DNA from: Rhipicephalus microplus
Taxonomy: Eukaryota; Arthropoda; Arachnida; Ixodida; Ixodidae
NCBI RefSeq assembly: GCF_043290135.1
Contig: NW_027464602.1
Coordinates: forward strand, 4,774,001-4,838,000
Reading direction: 5' to 3'
DNA length: 64,000 nucleotides
Under the pieces are notes generated by a model. That model was not told where the DNA came from, made no database searches, and was given only the letters and a program-made list of their open reading frames with translations. How positions within the stretch are numbered: position 1 is the first letter of the stretch; every line of letters starts with the position of its first letter. Positions 48,050 to 62,819 of the stretch are shown piece after piece. The position numbers and the translations under genes were made by a program.

Positions 48050-51000
48050 AGTCCTGCTCCACTCTCACCACCATCAGAACATATATTCAAAGCTATTCCC
48101 GCAAAAAAAAAGCAAAACACCACTCCCGGGAGGGCTCGAACCTCCAACTTTCCGGTTAACAGCCGATCACGCTAGCCAATTGCGCCACGGAGACAGTCTT
48201 GCTCTACTCTCACAATCATCAGAACATAACTTCAAAGCTATCAGCCCACAGAAAAAAAAGCGCCGGACCACCACCAGGAGAGCTCGAACCTCCAACTTTT
48301 CGGTTAACAGACGATCGCGCTAGCCAATTGCGCCACGCAGACAGTCCTGCTCCACTCTCACCACCGTCAGAACATTTCTTCAGAGCTATCAGCCCAAAGA
48401 AAAAAAAGCGCTGACAAACCACCGGGTGGGCTCGAACCTCCAACCTTACGGTTAACAGCCGATCGCGCTAGCCAATTGCCCCACGGAGACAGTCGTGCTC
48501 CACTCTCACCATCGTCAGAACATTTCTTCAGAGCTATCACCCCAAAGAAAAAAAAGCGCCGCACCACCACCGGTTGGGCTCGAACCTCCAACCTTTCGGT
48601 TAACAGCCGATCGCGCTAGCCAATTGCGCCACGAAGACTGTCCTGCTTCAATCTCACCACCATCAGAACATATCTTCAAAGCTATTACCGCAAAGAAAAA
48701 AGCAACACACCACTCCTGGGAGGGCTCGAGACTCCAACCTTTCGGTTAACAGCCGATCGCGCCAGCTCACTGCGCCACGGAGGCAGTCTTGCTCCACTCT
48801 CACCATCATCAGAACATATCTTCAAAGCTATCAACGCAAAGAAAAAAGCAAAACACCACTCCCGGGAGGGCTCGAACCTCCAACTTTTCGGTTAACAGCC
48901 GATCGCTCTAGCTCATTGCGCCACGGAGACAGTCTTGCTCCACTCTCACCACCATCAGAACACAACTTCAAAGCTATCAGCGCAAAGAAAAAAGCAACAC
49001 ACCACTCCCGCGAGGGCTCGAAACTATAACCTTTCGGTCAACAGCCGATCGCGCTAGCCCATTGCGCCACGGAGACAGTCTTGCTCCCTTCTCACCACCA
49101 TCAGAACATAACTTCAAAGCTATCAGTCCAAAAAAAAGCACCGCACCACCACCGGGTGGGCTCGAACCTCCAACCTTTCGGTTAACAGCCGATCGCGCTA
49201 GCCAATTTCGCCACGGAGACAGTCGTGCTCCACTCTCTCCACCATCAGAACATATCTTCAAAGCTATCAGCGCAAAGAAAAAAGCAACACACCACTCCCG
49301 GGATGGCTCGAAACTCCAACCTTTCGGTTAACAGCCGATCGCGCTAGCCAATTGCGCATAAGAGACAGTCGTGCTCCACTCTCACCACCATCAGAACATA
49401 TCTTCAAAGCTATCCGCGCAAAAAAAAGCAAAACACCACTCCCGGGAGGGCTCGAACCTCCAACTTTTCGGTTAACAGCCGATCGCGCTGGCCAATTGCG
49501 CCACGGAGAAAGTCCTGCTCAACTCTAACCACAATTAGAACATATCTTCAAAGCTATCAGCCCAAAGAAAAAAAAGTGCCGCACCACCACCGGGTGGGCT
49601 CGAACCTCCAACTTTTCGGTTAACAGCCGATCGCGCTAGCCAATTGCGCCACGGGGACCGTCCTGCTCCACTCTCACCACCGTCAGACCATTTCTTCAGA
49701 GCTATCACCCCAAAGAAAAAAAAGCGCCGCACCACCACCGGGTGGGCTCGAACCTCCCACCTTTCGGTTAACAGCTGATCGCGCTAGCCAATTGCCCCAC
49801 GGAGACAGTCGTGCTCCACTCTCACCACCGTCAGAACATTTCTTCAGAGCTATCACCCCAAAGAAAAAAAAGCGCCGCACCACCACCGGTTAGGCTCGAA
49901 CCTCCAACCTTTCGGTTAACAGCCGATCGTGCTAGCCAATAGCGCCACGAAGACAGTCCTGCTCCACTCTCACCACCACCAGAACATATCTTCAAAGCCA
50001 TTACCGCAAAGAAAAAAGCACCACACCACTCCCGGGAGGGCTCAAAACTCCAACCTTTCGGTTAACAGCCGATCGCGCTAGCCCATTGCGCCACGGAGAC
50101 AGTCTTGCTCCACTCTCACCACCATCAGAACATATCTTCAAAGCTATCATCGCAAAGAAAAAAGCAACACACCACTTCCGGGAGGGCTCAAAACTCCAAC
50201 CTTTCGGTCAACAGCCGATCGCGCTAGCCCATTGTGCCACGGAGACAGTCTTGCTCATCTCTCACCACCATCAGAACATATCATCAAAGCTATAAGCCCA
50301 AAGAAAAAAAAGCACCGCACCACCACCGGGTGGGCTCGAACCTCCAACTTTTCGGTTAACAGCCGATGGCGCTGGCGAATTGCGCCACGGAGACAGTCCT
50401 GCTCCACTCTCACCACAATTAGAACATATCTTCAAAGCTATCAGCCCAAAGAAAAAAAAGCCCCGCACCACCACCGGGTGGGCTCGAACCTCCAACCTTT
50501 CGGTTAACAGCCGATCGCGCTAGCCAATTGCGCCACAGAGACGGTCCTGCTCCACTCTCACCACCATCAGAACATATCTTCAAAGGTATCAGCCCAAAGA
50601 AAAAAAAAGCGCCGCAACACCACCGGGTGGGCTCGAACCTCCGACCTTTTCGTTAACAGCCGATCGCTCTAGCAAATTGCACCACGGAGACAGTCCTGCT
50701 CCACTCTCACCACCATCAGAACATATCTTCAAAGCTATCAGCCCACAGAAAAAAAAGCGCCGCACAACCACCGGGTAGGCTCGAACCTCCAACTTTTCGG
50801 TTAACAGCCGATCGCGCTAGCCAATTGCGCCACGGAGACAGTCCTGCTCCACTCTCACCACCATAAGAACATTTCTTCAGAGCTATCAGCCCAAAGAAAA
50901 AAAAAGCGCTGCACCACCACCGGGTGGGCTCGAACCTCCAACCTTTCAGTTAACAGCCGATCGCGCTAGCCAATTGCCCCACGGAGACAGTCGTGCTCCA

Positions 51001-52459
51001 CTCTCACCATCGTCAGAACAATTCTTCAGAGCTATCACCCGAAAGAAAAAAAAAGTGCCGCACCACCACCGGTTGGGCTCGAACCTCTGACCTTTCGGTT
51101 AACAGCCGATCGCGCTAGCCAATTGCGCCCCGAAGACAGTCCTGCTCCACTCTCACCACCATCAGAACATATATTCAAAGCTATTCCCGCAAAAAAAAGC
51201 AAAACACCACTCCCGGGAGGGCTCGAACCTCCAACTTTCCGGTTAACAGCCGATCACGCTAGCCAATTGCGCCACGGAGACAGTCTTGCTCTACTCTCAC
51301 AATCATCAGAACATAACTTCAAAGCTATCAGCCCACAGAAAAAAAAGCGCCGGACCACCACCAGGAGAGCTCAAACCTCCAACTTTTCGGTTAACAGACG
51401 ATCGCGCTAGCCAATTGCGCCACGCAGACAGTCCTGCTCCACTCTCACCACCGTCAGAACAATTCTTCAGAGCTATCAGCCCAAAGAAAAAAAAGCGCTG
51501 CAAAACCACCGGGTGGGCTCGAACCTCCAACCTTACGGTTAACAGCCGATCGCGCTAGCCAATTGCCCCACGGAGACAGTCGTGCTCCACTCTCACCATC
51601 GTCAGAACATTTCTTCAGAGCTATCACCCCAAAGAAAAAAAAAGTGCCGCACCACCACCGGTTCGGCTCGAACCTCCAACCTTTCGGTTAACAGCCGACC
51701 GCGCTAGCCAATTGCGCAACGAAGACTGTCCTGCTCCAATCTCACCACCATCAGAACATATCTTCAAAGCTATTAGCGCAAAGAAAAAAGCAACACACCA
51801 CTCCTTGGAGGGCTCGAGACTCCAACCTTTCGGTTAACAGCCGATCGCGCTAGCCCATTGCGCCACGTAGGCAGTCTTGCTCCACTCTCACCATCATCTG
51901 AACATATCTTCAAAGATATCAGCGCAAAGAAAAAAAAGCGCTGCACCACAACCAGGTGGGCTCGAACCTCCAACCTTTCGGTTAACAGCCGATCGCGCTA
52001 GCCCATTGCGCCACGGAGACAGCCTTGCTCCACTCTCACCACCATCAGAACATAACTTCAAAGCTATCAGCGCAAAGAAAAAAGCAACACACCACTCCCG
52101 GGAGGGCTCGAAACTCCAACCTTTCGGTCAACAGCCTATCGCGCAAGCCCATTGCGCCACGGAGACAGTCTTGCTCCCTTCTCACCACCATCAGAACATA
52201 ACTTCAAAGCTAACAGCCCAAAAAAAAGCACCGCACCACCACCGGGTGGGCTCGAACCTCCAACCTTTCGGTTAACAGCCGATCGCGCTAGCCAATTGCG
52301 CCACGGAGACAGTCGTGCTCCACTCTCACCATCGTCAGAACATTTCTTCAGAGCTATCACCCCAAAGAAAAAAAAAGCGCCGCACCACCACCAGTGTGGC
52401 TCGAACCTCTGACCTTTCGTTTAACAGCCAATCGCGCTAGCCAATTGCGCCACGAAGAC
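48050..52459 (-). repeat. Array block 15, 30 units with 3,087-bp HOR copy 2
   Basis: 5' ends: 48194, 48342, 48490, 48638, 48784, 48930, 49076, 49220, 49366, 49510, 49658, 49806, 49954, 50100, 50246, 50394, 50542, 50691, 50839, 50988, 51137, 51281, 51429, 51577, 51726, 51872, 52020, 52166, 52310, 52459. Homopolymer length changes shift the offset between 3,087 and 3,088. The stretch 49954-52310 recurs once more at 56424-58780 (offset 6,470-6,471). Confidence 0.92.
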
Positions 52460-55250
52460 AGTCCTGCTCCACTCTCACCACCATCAGAACATATCTTCTA
52501 AGCTATTACCGCAAAGAAAAAAGCAAAACACCACTCCCGGGAGGGCTCGAACCTCCAACTTTCCGGTTAACAGCCGATCACGCTAGCCAATTGCGCCACG
52601 GAGACAGTCTTGCTCTACTCTCACAACCATCAGAACATAACTTCAAAGCTATCAGCCCACAGAAAAAAAAGCGCCGCACCACCACCGGGAGAGCTCGAAC
52701 CCCCAACTTTTCGGTTAACAGCCGATCGCGCTAGCCAATTGCGCCACGCAGACAGTCCTGCTCCACTCTCACCACCGTCAGAACATTTCTTCAGAGCTAT
52801 CAGCCCAAAGAAAAAAAAGCGCTGACAAACCACCGGGTGGGCTCGAACCTCCAACCTTACGGTTAACAGCCGATCGCGCTAGCCAATTGCCCCACGGAGA
52901 CAGTCGTGCTCCACTCTCACCATCGTCAGAACATTTCTTCAGAGCTATCACCCCAAAGAAAAAAAAGCGCCGCACCACCACCGGTTGGGCTCGAACCTCC
53001 AACCTTTCGGTTAACAGCCGATCGCGCTAGCCAATTGCGCCACGAAGACTGTCCTGCTTCAATCTCACCACCATCAGAACATATCTTCAAAGCTATTACC
53101 GCAAAGAAAAAAGCAACACACCACTCCTGGGAGGGCTCGAGACTCCAACCTTTCGGTTAACAGCCGATCGCGCCAGCTCACTGCACCACGGAGGCAGTCT
53201 TGCTCCACTCTCACCATCATCAGAACATATCTTCAAAGCTATCAACGCAAAGAAAAAAGCAAAACACCACTCCCGGGAGGGCTCGAACCTCCAACTTTTC
53301 GGTTAACAGCCGATCGCGCTAGCTCATTGCGCCACGGAGACAGTCTTGCTCCACTCTCACCACCATCAGAACACAACTTCAAAGCTATCAGCGCAAAGAA
53401 AAAAGCAACACACCACTCCCGCGAGGGCTCGAAACTATAACCTTTCGGTCAACAGCCGATCGCGCTAGCCCATTGCGCCACGGAGACAGTCTTGCTCCCT
53501 TCTCACCACCATCAGAACATAACTTCAAAGCTATCAGTCCAAAAAAAAGCACCGCACCACCACCGGGTGGGCTCGAACCTCCAACCTTTCGGTTAACAGC
53601 CGATCGCGCTAGCCAATTTCGCCACGGAGACAGTCGTGCTCCACTCTCTCCACCATCAGAACATATCTTCAAAGCTATCAGCGCAAAGAAAAAAGCAACA
53701 CACCACTCCCGGGATGGCTCGAAACTCCAACCTTTCGGTTAACAGCCGATCGCGCTAGCCAATTGCGCATAAGAGACAGTCGTGCTCCACTCTCACCACC
53801 ATCAGAACATATCTTCAAAGCTATCCGCGCAAAAAAAAAAGCAAAACACCACTCCCGGGAGGGCTCGAACCTCCAACTTTTCGGTTAACAGCCGATCGCG
53901 CTGGCCAATTGCGCCACGGAGAAAGTCCTGCTCAACTCTAACCACAATTAGAACATATCTTCAAAGCTATCAGCCCAAAGAAAAAAAAGTGCCGCACCAC
54001 CACCGGGTGGGCTCGAACCTCCAACTTTTCGGTTAACAGCCGATCGCGCTAGCCAATTGCGCCACGGGGACCGTCCTGCTCCACTCTCACCACCGTCAGA
54101 CCATTTCTTCAGAGCTATCACCCCAAAGAAAAAAAGCGCCACACCACCACCGGGTGGGCTCGAACCTCCCACCTTTCGGATAACAGCTGATCGCGCTAGC
54201 CAATTGCCCCACGGAGACAGTCGTGCTCCACTCTCACCACCGTCAGAACATTTCTTCAGAGCTATCACCCCAAAGAAAAAAAGCGCCGCACCACCACCGG
54301 TTAGGCTCGAACCTCCAACCTTTCGGTTAACAGCCGATCGCGCTAGCCAATTGCGCCACGGAGACAGTCCTGCTCCACTCTCACCACCATAAGAACATTT
54401 CTTCAGAGCTATCAGCCCAAAGAAAAAAAAAGCGCTGCACCACCACCGGGTGGGCTCGAACCTCCAACCTTTCAGTTAACAGCCGATCGCGCTAGCCAAT
54501 AGCGCCACGAAGACAGTCCTGCTCCACTCTCACCACCACCAGAACATATCTTCAAAGCCATCACCGCAAAGAAAAAAGCACCACACCACTCCCGGGAGGG
54601 CTCAAAACTCCAACCTTTCGGTTAACAGCCGATCGCGCTAGCCCATTGCGCCACGGAGACAGTCTTGCTCCACTCTCACCACCATCAGAACATATCTTCA
54701 AAGCTATCATCGCAAAGAAAAAAGCAACACACCACTTCCGGGAGGGCTCAAAACTCCAACCTTTCGGTCAACAGCCGATCGCGCTAGCCCATTGTGCCAC
54801 GGAGACAGTCTTGCTCATCTCTCACCACCATCAGATCATATCATCAAAGCTATAAGCCCAAAGAAAAAAAAGCACCGCACCACCACCGGGTGGGTTCGAA
54901 CCTCCAACTTTTCGGTTAACAGCCGATGGCGCTGGCGAATTGCGCCACGGAGACAGTCCTGCTCCACTCTCACCACAATTAGAACATATCTTCAAAGCTA
55001 TCAGCCCAAAGAAAAAAAAGCCCCGCACCACCACCGGGTGGGCTCGAACCTCCAACCTTTCGGTTAACAGCCGATCGCGCTAGCCAATTGCGCCACAGAG
55101 ACGGTCCTGCTCCACTCTCACCACCGTCAGACCATTTCTTCAGAGCTATCACCCCAAAGAAAAAAAAGCGCCGCACCACCACCGGGTGGGCTCGAACCTC
55201 CCACCTTTCGGATAACAGCTGATCGCGCTAGCCAATTGCCCCACGGAGAC
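52460..55250 (-). repeat. Array block 16, 19 units, third copy of the 45/48-kb HOR
   Basis: 5' ends: 52605, 52753, 52901, 53049, 53195, 53341, 53487, 53631, 53777, 53923, 54071, 54218, 54365, 54514, 54660, 54806, 54954, 55102, 55250. Units 52605-54218 match 48194-49806 (offset 4,411-4,413). Two units (54365, 54514) of the 50839-type flank then interrupt the order, and 54660-55102 match 50100-50542. Units 53487-55102 recur at 55397-57012 (offset 1,910). Confidence 0.91.
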
Positions 55251-58200
55251 AGTCGTGCTCCACTCTCACCACCGTCAGAACATTTCTTCAGAGCTATCAC
55301 CCCAAAGAAAAAAAGCGCCGCACCACCACCGGTTAGGCTCGAACCTCCAACCTTTCGGTCAACAGCCGATCGCGCTAGCCCATTGCGCCACGGAGACAGT
55401 CTTGCTCCCTTCTCACCACCATCAGAACATAACTTCAAAGCTATCAGTCCAAAAAAAAGCACCGCACCACCACCGGGTGGGCTCGAACCTCCAACCTTTC
55501 GGTTAACAGCCGATCGCGCTAGCCAATTTCGCCACGGAGACAGTCGTGCTCCACTCTCTCCACCATCAGAACATATCTTCAAAGCTATCAGCGCAAAGAA
55601 AAAAGCAACACACCACTCCCGGGATGGCTCGAAACTCCAACCTTTCGGTTAACAGCCGATCGCGCTAGCCAATTGCGCATAAGAGACAGTCGTGCTCCAC
55701 TCTCACCACCATCAGAACATATCTTCAAAGCTATCCGCGCAAAAAAAAAGCAAAACACCACTCCCGGGAGGGCTCGAACCTCCAACTTTTCGGTTAACAG
55801 CCGATCGCGCTGGCCAATTGCGCCACGGAGAAAGTCCTGCTCAACTCTAACCACAATTAGAACATATCTTCAAAGCTATCAGCCCAAAGAAAAAAAAGTG
55901 CCGCACCACCACCGGGTGGGCTCGAACCTCCAACTTTTCGGTTAACAGCCGATCGCGCTAGCCAATTGCGCCACGGGGACCGTCCTGCTCCACTCTCACC
56001 ACCGTCAGACCATTTCTTCAGAGCTATCACCCCAAAGAAAAAAAAGCGCCGCACCACCACCGGGTGGGCTCGAACCTCCCACCTTTCGGATAACAGCTGA
56101 TCGCGCTAGCCAATTGCCCCACGGAGACAGTCGTGCTCCACTCTCACCACCGTCAGAACATTTCTTCAGAGCTATCACCCCAAAGAAAAAAAGCGCCGCA
56201 CCACCACCGGTTAGGCTCGAACCTCCAACCTTTCGGTTAACAGCCGATCGCGCTAGCCAATTGCGCCACGGAGACAGTCCTGCTCCACTCTCACCACCAT
56301 AAGAACATTTCTTCAGAGCTATCAGCCCAAAGAAAAAAAAAGCGCTGCACCACCACCGGGTGGGCTCGAACCTCCAACCTTTCAGTTAACAGCCGATCGC
56401 GCTAGCCAATAGCGCCACGAAGACAGTCCTGCTCCACTCTCACCACCACCAGAACATATCTTCAAAGCCATCACCGCAAAGAAAAAAGCACCACACCACT
56501 CCCGGGAGGGCTCAAAACTCCAACCTTTCGGTTAACAGCCGATCGCGCTAGCCCATTGCGCCACGGAGACAGTCTTGCTCCACTCTCACCACCATCAGAA
56601 CATATCTTCAAAGCTATCATCGCAAAGAAAAAAGCAACACACCACTTCCGGGAGGGCTCAAAACTCCAACCTTTCGGTCAACAGCCGATCGCGCTAGCCC
56701 ATTGTGCCACGGAGACAGTCTTGCTCATCTCTCACCACCATCAGATCATATCATCAAAGCTATAAGCCCAAAGAAAAAAAAGCACCGCACCACCACCGGG
56801 TGGGTTCGAACCTCCAACTTTTCGGTTAACAGCCGATGGCGCTGGCGAATTGCGCCACGGAGACAGTCCTGCTCCACTCTCACCACAATTAGAACATATC
56901 TTCAAAGCTATCAGCCCAAAGAAAAAAAAGCCCCGCACCACCACCGGGTGGGCTCGAACCTCCAACCTTTCGGTTAACAGCCGATCGCGCTAGCCAATTG
57001 CGCCACAGAGACGGTCCTGCTCCACTCTCACCACCATCAGAACATATCTTCAAAGGTATCAGCCCAAAGAAAAAAAAAGCGCCGCAACACCACCGGGTGG
57101 GCTCGAATCTCCGACCTTTTCGTTAACAGCCGATCGCTCTAGCAAATTGCACCACGGAGACAGTCCTGCTCCACTCTCACCACCATCAGAACATATCTTC
57201 AAAGCTATCAGCCCACAGAAAAAAAAGCGCCGCACAACCACCGGGTAGGCTCGAACCTCCAACTTTTCGGTTAACAGCCGATCGCGCTAGCCAATTGCGC
57301 CACGGAGACAGTCCTGCTCCACTCTCACCACCATAAGAACATTTCTTCAGAGCTATCAGCCCAAAGAAAAAAAAAGCGCTGCACCACCACCGGGTGGGCT
57401 CGAACCTCCAACCTTTCAGTTAACAGCCGATCGCGCTAGCCAATTGCCCCACGGAGACAGTCGTGCTCCACTCTCACCATCGTCAGAACAATTCTTCAGA
57501 GCTATCACCCGAAAGAAAAAAAAAGTGCCGCACCACCACCGGTTGGGCTCGAACCTCTGACCTTTCGGTTAACAGCCGATCGCGCTAGCCAATTGCGCCC
57601 CGAAGACAGTCCTGCTCCACTCTCACCACCATCAGAACATATATTCAAAGCTATTCCCGCAAAAAAAAAGCAAAACACCACTCCCGGGAGGGCTCGAACC
57701 TCCAACTTTCCGGTTAACAGCCGATCACGCTAGCCAATTGCGCCACGGAGACAGTCTTGCTCTACTCTCACAATCATCAGAACATAACTTCAAAGCTATC
57801 AGCCCACAGAAAAAAAAGCGCCGGACCACCACCAGGAGAGCTCGAACCTCCAACTTTTCGGTTAACAGACGATCGCGCTAGCCAATTGCGCCACGCAGAC
57901 AGTCCTGCTCCACTCTCACCACCGTCAGAACAATTCTTCAGAGCTATCAGCCCAAAGAAAAAAAAGCGCTGCAAAACCACCGGGTGGGCTCGAACCTCCA
58001 ACCTTACGGTTAACAGCCGATCGCGCTAGCCAATTGCCCCACGGAGACAGTCGTGCTCCACTCTCACCATCGTCAGAACATTTCTTCAGAGCTATCACCC
58101 CAAAGAAAAAAAAGTGCCGCACCACCACCGGTTCGGCTCGAACCTCCAACCTTTCGGTTAACAGCCGACCGCGCTAGCCAATTGCGCAACGAAGACTGTC

Positions 58201-58780
58201 CTGCTCCAATCTCACCACCATCAGAACATATCTTCAAAGCTATTACCGCAAAGAAAAAAGCAACACACCACTCCTTGGAGGGCTCGAGACTCCAACCTTT
58301 CGGTTAACAGCCGATCGCGCTAGCCCATTGCGCCACGTAGGCAGTCTTGCTCCACTCTCACCATCATCTGAACATATCTTCAAAGATATCAGCGCAAAGA
58401 AAAAAAAGCGCTGCACCACAACCAGGTGGGCTCGAACCTCCAACCTTTCGGTTAACAGCCGATCGCGCTAGCCCATTGCGCCACGGAGACAGCCTTGCTC
58501 CACTCTCACCACCATCAGAACATAACTTCAAAGCTATCAGCGCAAAGAAAAAAGCAACACACCACTCCCGGGAGGGCTCGAAACTCCAACCTTTCGGTCA
58601 ACAGCCTATCGCGCAAGCCCATTGCGCCACGGAGACAGTCTTGCTCCCTTCTCACCACCATCAGAACATAACTTCAAAGCTAACAGCCCAAAAAAATGCA
58701 CCGCACCACCACCGGGTGGGCTCGAACCTCCAACCTTTCGGTTAACAGCCGATCGCGCTAGCCAATTGCGCCACGGAGAC
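55251..58780 (-). repeat. Array block 17, 24 units, 1,910-bp and 6,470-bp HOR copies
   Basis: 5' ends: 55397, 55541, 55687, 55832, 55980, 56128, 56275, 56424, 56570, 56716, 56864, 57012, 57161, 57309, 57458, 57607, 57752, 57900, 58048, 58196, 58342, 58490, 58636, 58780. The front part is a 13-unit copy of 53487-55102. The rest matches 49954-52310 at 6,470 bp. The two source series meet in the units they share (56424-57012). Confidence 0.91.
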
Positions 58781-61700
58781 AGTCGTGCTCCACACTCACC
58801 ACCATCAGAACATATCTTCAAAGCTATCAGCGCAAAGAAAAAAGCAACACACCACTCCCGGGAGGGCTCAAAACTCCAACCTTTCGGTTAACAGCCGATC
58901 GCGCTAGCCAATTGCGCCAAGGAGACAGTCGAGCTCCACTCTCACCACCATCAGAACATATCTTCAAAGCTATCCGCGCAAAGAAAAAAGCAAAACACCA
59001 CTCCCGGGAGGGCTCGAACCTCCAACTTTTCGGTTAACAGCCGATCGTGCTAGCCCATTGTGCCACGGAGACAGCCTTGCTCATCTCTCACCACCATCAG
59101 ACTATATCATCAAAGCTATAAGCCCAAAGAAAAAAAAGCACCGCACCACCACCGGGTGGGCTTGAACCTCCAACTTTTCGGTTAACAGCCGATGGCGCTG
59201 GCCAATTGCGCCACGGAGACAGTCCTGCTCCACTCTCACCACAATTAGAACATATCTTCAAAGCTATCAGCCCAAAGAAAAAAAAGCGCCGCACCACCAC
59301 CGGGTGGGCTCGAACCTCCAACCTTTCGGTTAACAGCCGATCGCGCTAGCCAATTGCGCCACGGAGACGGTCCTGCTCCACTCTCACAACCATCAGAACA
59401 TATCTTCAAAGGTATCAGCCCAAAGAAAAAAAAGCGCCGCAACACCACCGGGTGGGCTCGAACCTCCGACCTTTTCGTTAACAGCCGATCGCTCTAGCAA
59501 ATTGCACTACGGAGACAGTCCTGCTACACTCTCACCACCATCAGAACATATCTTCAAAGCTATCAGCCCACAGAAAAAAAAGCGCCGCACAACCACCGGG
59601 TAGGCTCAAACCTCCAACTTTTCGGTTAACAGCCGATCACGCTAGCCAATTGCGCCACGGAGACAGTCCTGCTCCACTCTCACCACCATAAGAACATATC
59701 TTCAAAGCTATCAGCCCAAAAAAGCGCCGCACCACCACCGGGTGGGCTCGAACCTCCAACCTTTCGGTTAACAGCCGATCGCGCTAGCCAATTGCGCCAC
59801 GGAGACAGTCCTGCTCCACTCTCACCACCATCAGAACATATCTTCAAAGCTATCAGCCCAAAGAAAAAAAGCGTCGCACCACCACCGGGTGGGCAAGCTC
59901 CTCCAACTTTCCGGTTAACAGCCGATCACGCTAGCCAATTGCGCCACGGAGACAGTCCTGCTCCATCCTCACCACCGTCAGAACATTTCTTCAGAGCTAT
60001 CAGCCCAAAGAAAAAAAAGCGCTGCACCACCACCGGGTGGGCTCGAACCTCCAACCTTTCAGTTAACAGCCGATCGCGCTAGCCAATTGCCCCACGGAGA
60101 CAGTCGTGCTCCACTCTCACCATCGTCAGAACATTTCTTCAGAGCTATCACCCCAAAGAAAAAAAAGTGCCGCAGCACCACCGGTTGGGCTCGAACCTCT
60201 GACCTTTCGGTTAACAGCCGATCGCGCTAGCCAATTGCGCCACGAAGACAGTCCTGCTCCACTCTCACCACCATCAGAACATATATTCAAAGCTATTCCC
60301 GCAAAGAAAAAAGCAAAACACCACTCCCGGGAGGGCTCGAACCTCAAACTTTCCGGTTAACAGCCGATCACGCTAGCCAATTGCGCCACGGAGACAGTCT
60401 TGCTCTACTCTCACAACCATCAGAACATAACTTTAAAGCTATCAGCCCACAGAAAAAAAAGCGCCGCACCACCACCGGGAGAGCTCGAACCTCCAACTTT
60501 TCGGTTAACAGACGATCGCGCTAGCCAATTGCGCCACGCAGACAGTCCTGCTCCACTCTCACCACCGTCAGAACATTTCTTCAGAGCTATCAGCCCAAAG
60601 AAAAAAAAGCGCTGCAAAACCACCGGGTGGGCTCGAACCTCCAACCTTATGGTTAACTGCCGATCGCGCTAGCCAATTGCCCCACGGAGACAGTCGTGCT
60701 CCACTCTCACCATCGTCAGAACATTTCTTCAGAGCTATCTCCCCAAAGAAAAAAAAGTGCCGCACCACCACCGGTTGGGCTCGAACCTCCAACCTTTCGG
60801 TTAACAGCCGATCGCGCTAGCCAATTGCGCAACGAAGGCTGTCCTGCTCCAATCTCACCACCATCAGAACATATCTTCAAAGCTATTACCGCAAAGAAAA
60901 AAGCAACACACCACTCCTGGGAGGGCTCGAAACTCCAACATTTCGGTCAACAGCCGATCGCGCAAGCCCATTGCGCCACGGAGACAGTCTTGCTCCCTTC
61001 TCACCACCATCAGAACATAACTTCAAAGCTAACAGCCCAAAAAAAAGCACCGCACCACCACCGGGTGGGCTCGAACCTCCAACCTTTCGGTTAACAGCCG
61101 ATCGCGCTAGCCAATTGCGCCACGGAGACAGTCGTGCTCCACTCTCACCACCATCAGAACATATCTTCAAAGCTATCAGCGCAAAGAAAAAAGCAACACA
61201 CCACTCCCGGGAGGGCTCAAAACTCCAACCTTTCGATTAACAGCCGATCGCGCTAGCCAATTGCGCCAAGGAGACAGTCGTGCTCCACTCTCACCACCAT
61301 CAGAACATATCTTCAAAGCTATCCGCGCAAAGAAAAAAGCAAAACGCCACTCCCGGGAGGGCTCGAACCTCCAACTTTTCGGTTAACAGCCGATCGCGCT
61401 GGCCAATTGCGCCACGGAGAAAGTCCTGCTCAACTCTCACCACAATTAGAACATATCTTCAAAGCTATCAGCCCAAAGAAAAAAAAGCTCCGCAGCACCA
61501 CCGGGTGGGCTCGAACCTCCAACTTTTCGGTTAACAGCCTAACGCGCTAGCCAATTGCGCCACGGGGACCGTCCTGCTCCACTCTCACCACCGTCAGACC
61601 ATTTCTCAGAGCTATCACCCCAAAGAAAAAAAGCGCCGCACCACCACCGGGTGGGCTCGAACCTCCCACCTTTCGGTTAACAGCCGATCGCGCTAGCCAA

Positions 61701-62819
61701 TTGCCCCACGGAGACAGTCGTGCTCCACTCTCACCACCGTCAGAACATTTCTTCAGAGCTATCACCCCAAAGAAAAAAAAAGCGCCGCACCACCACCGGT
61801 TGGGCTCGAACCTCCAACCTTTCGGTTAACAGCCGATCGCGCTAGCCAATAGCGCCACGAAGCCAGTCCTGCTCCACTCTCACCACCATCAGAACATATC
61901 TTCAAAGCCATTACCGCAAAGAAAAAAGCAACACACTACTCCCGGGAGGGCTCAAAACTCCAACCTTTCGGTTAACAGCCGATCGCGCTAGCCAATTGCG
62001 CCACGGAGACAATCGTGCTCCACTCTCACCACTATCAGAACATATCTTCAAAGCTATCAGCGCAAAGAAAAAAAAGCGCCGCACCACCACCGGGTGGGCT
62101 CGAACCTCCAACTTTTCGGTTAACAGCCGATCGCGCTAGCCAATTGCGCCACGGAGACAGTCCTTCTCCACTCTCACCACCATAAGAACATATCTTCAAA
62201 GCTATCAGCCCAAAAAAAGCGCCGCACCACCACCGGGTGGGCTCGAACTTCCAACATTTCGGTTAACAGCCAATCACGCTTGTCAATTGCCCCACGAAGA
62301 CAGTCGTGCTCCACTCTCACCACCGTCAGATCATTTCTTCAGAGCTATCACCCCAAAGAAAAGAAAAGCGCCGCACCACCACCGGTTGGAATCGAACCTC
62401 CAACCTTTCAGTTAACAGCCGATCGCGCTAGCCAATTGCCCCACGGAGACAGTCGTGCTCTACTCTCACCATCGTCAGAACAATTCTTCAGAGCTATCAC
62501 CCGAAAGAAAAAAAAAGTGCCGCACCACCACCGGTTGGGCTCGAACCTCTGACCTTTCGGTTAACAGCCGATCGCGCTAGCCAATTGCGCCCCGAAGACA
62601 GTCCTGCTCCACTCTCACCACCATCAGAACATATATTCAAAGCTATTCCCGCAAAGAAAAAAGCAAAACACCACTCCCGGGAGGGCTCGAACCTCAAACT
62701 TTCCGGTTAACAGCCGATCACGCTAGCCAATTGCGCCACGGAGACAGTCTTGCTCTACTCTCACAACCATCAGAACATAACTTTAAAGCTATCAGCCCAC
62801 AGAAAAAAAAGCGTCGCAC

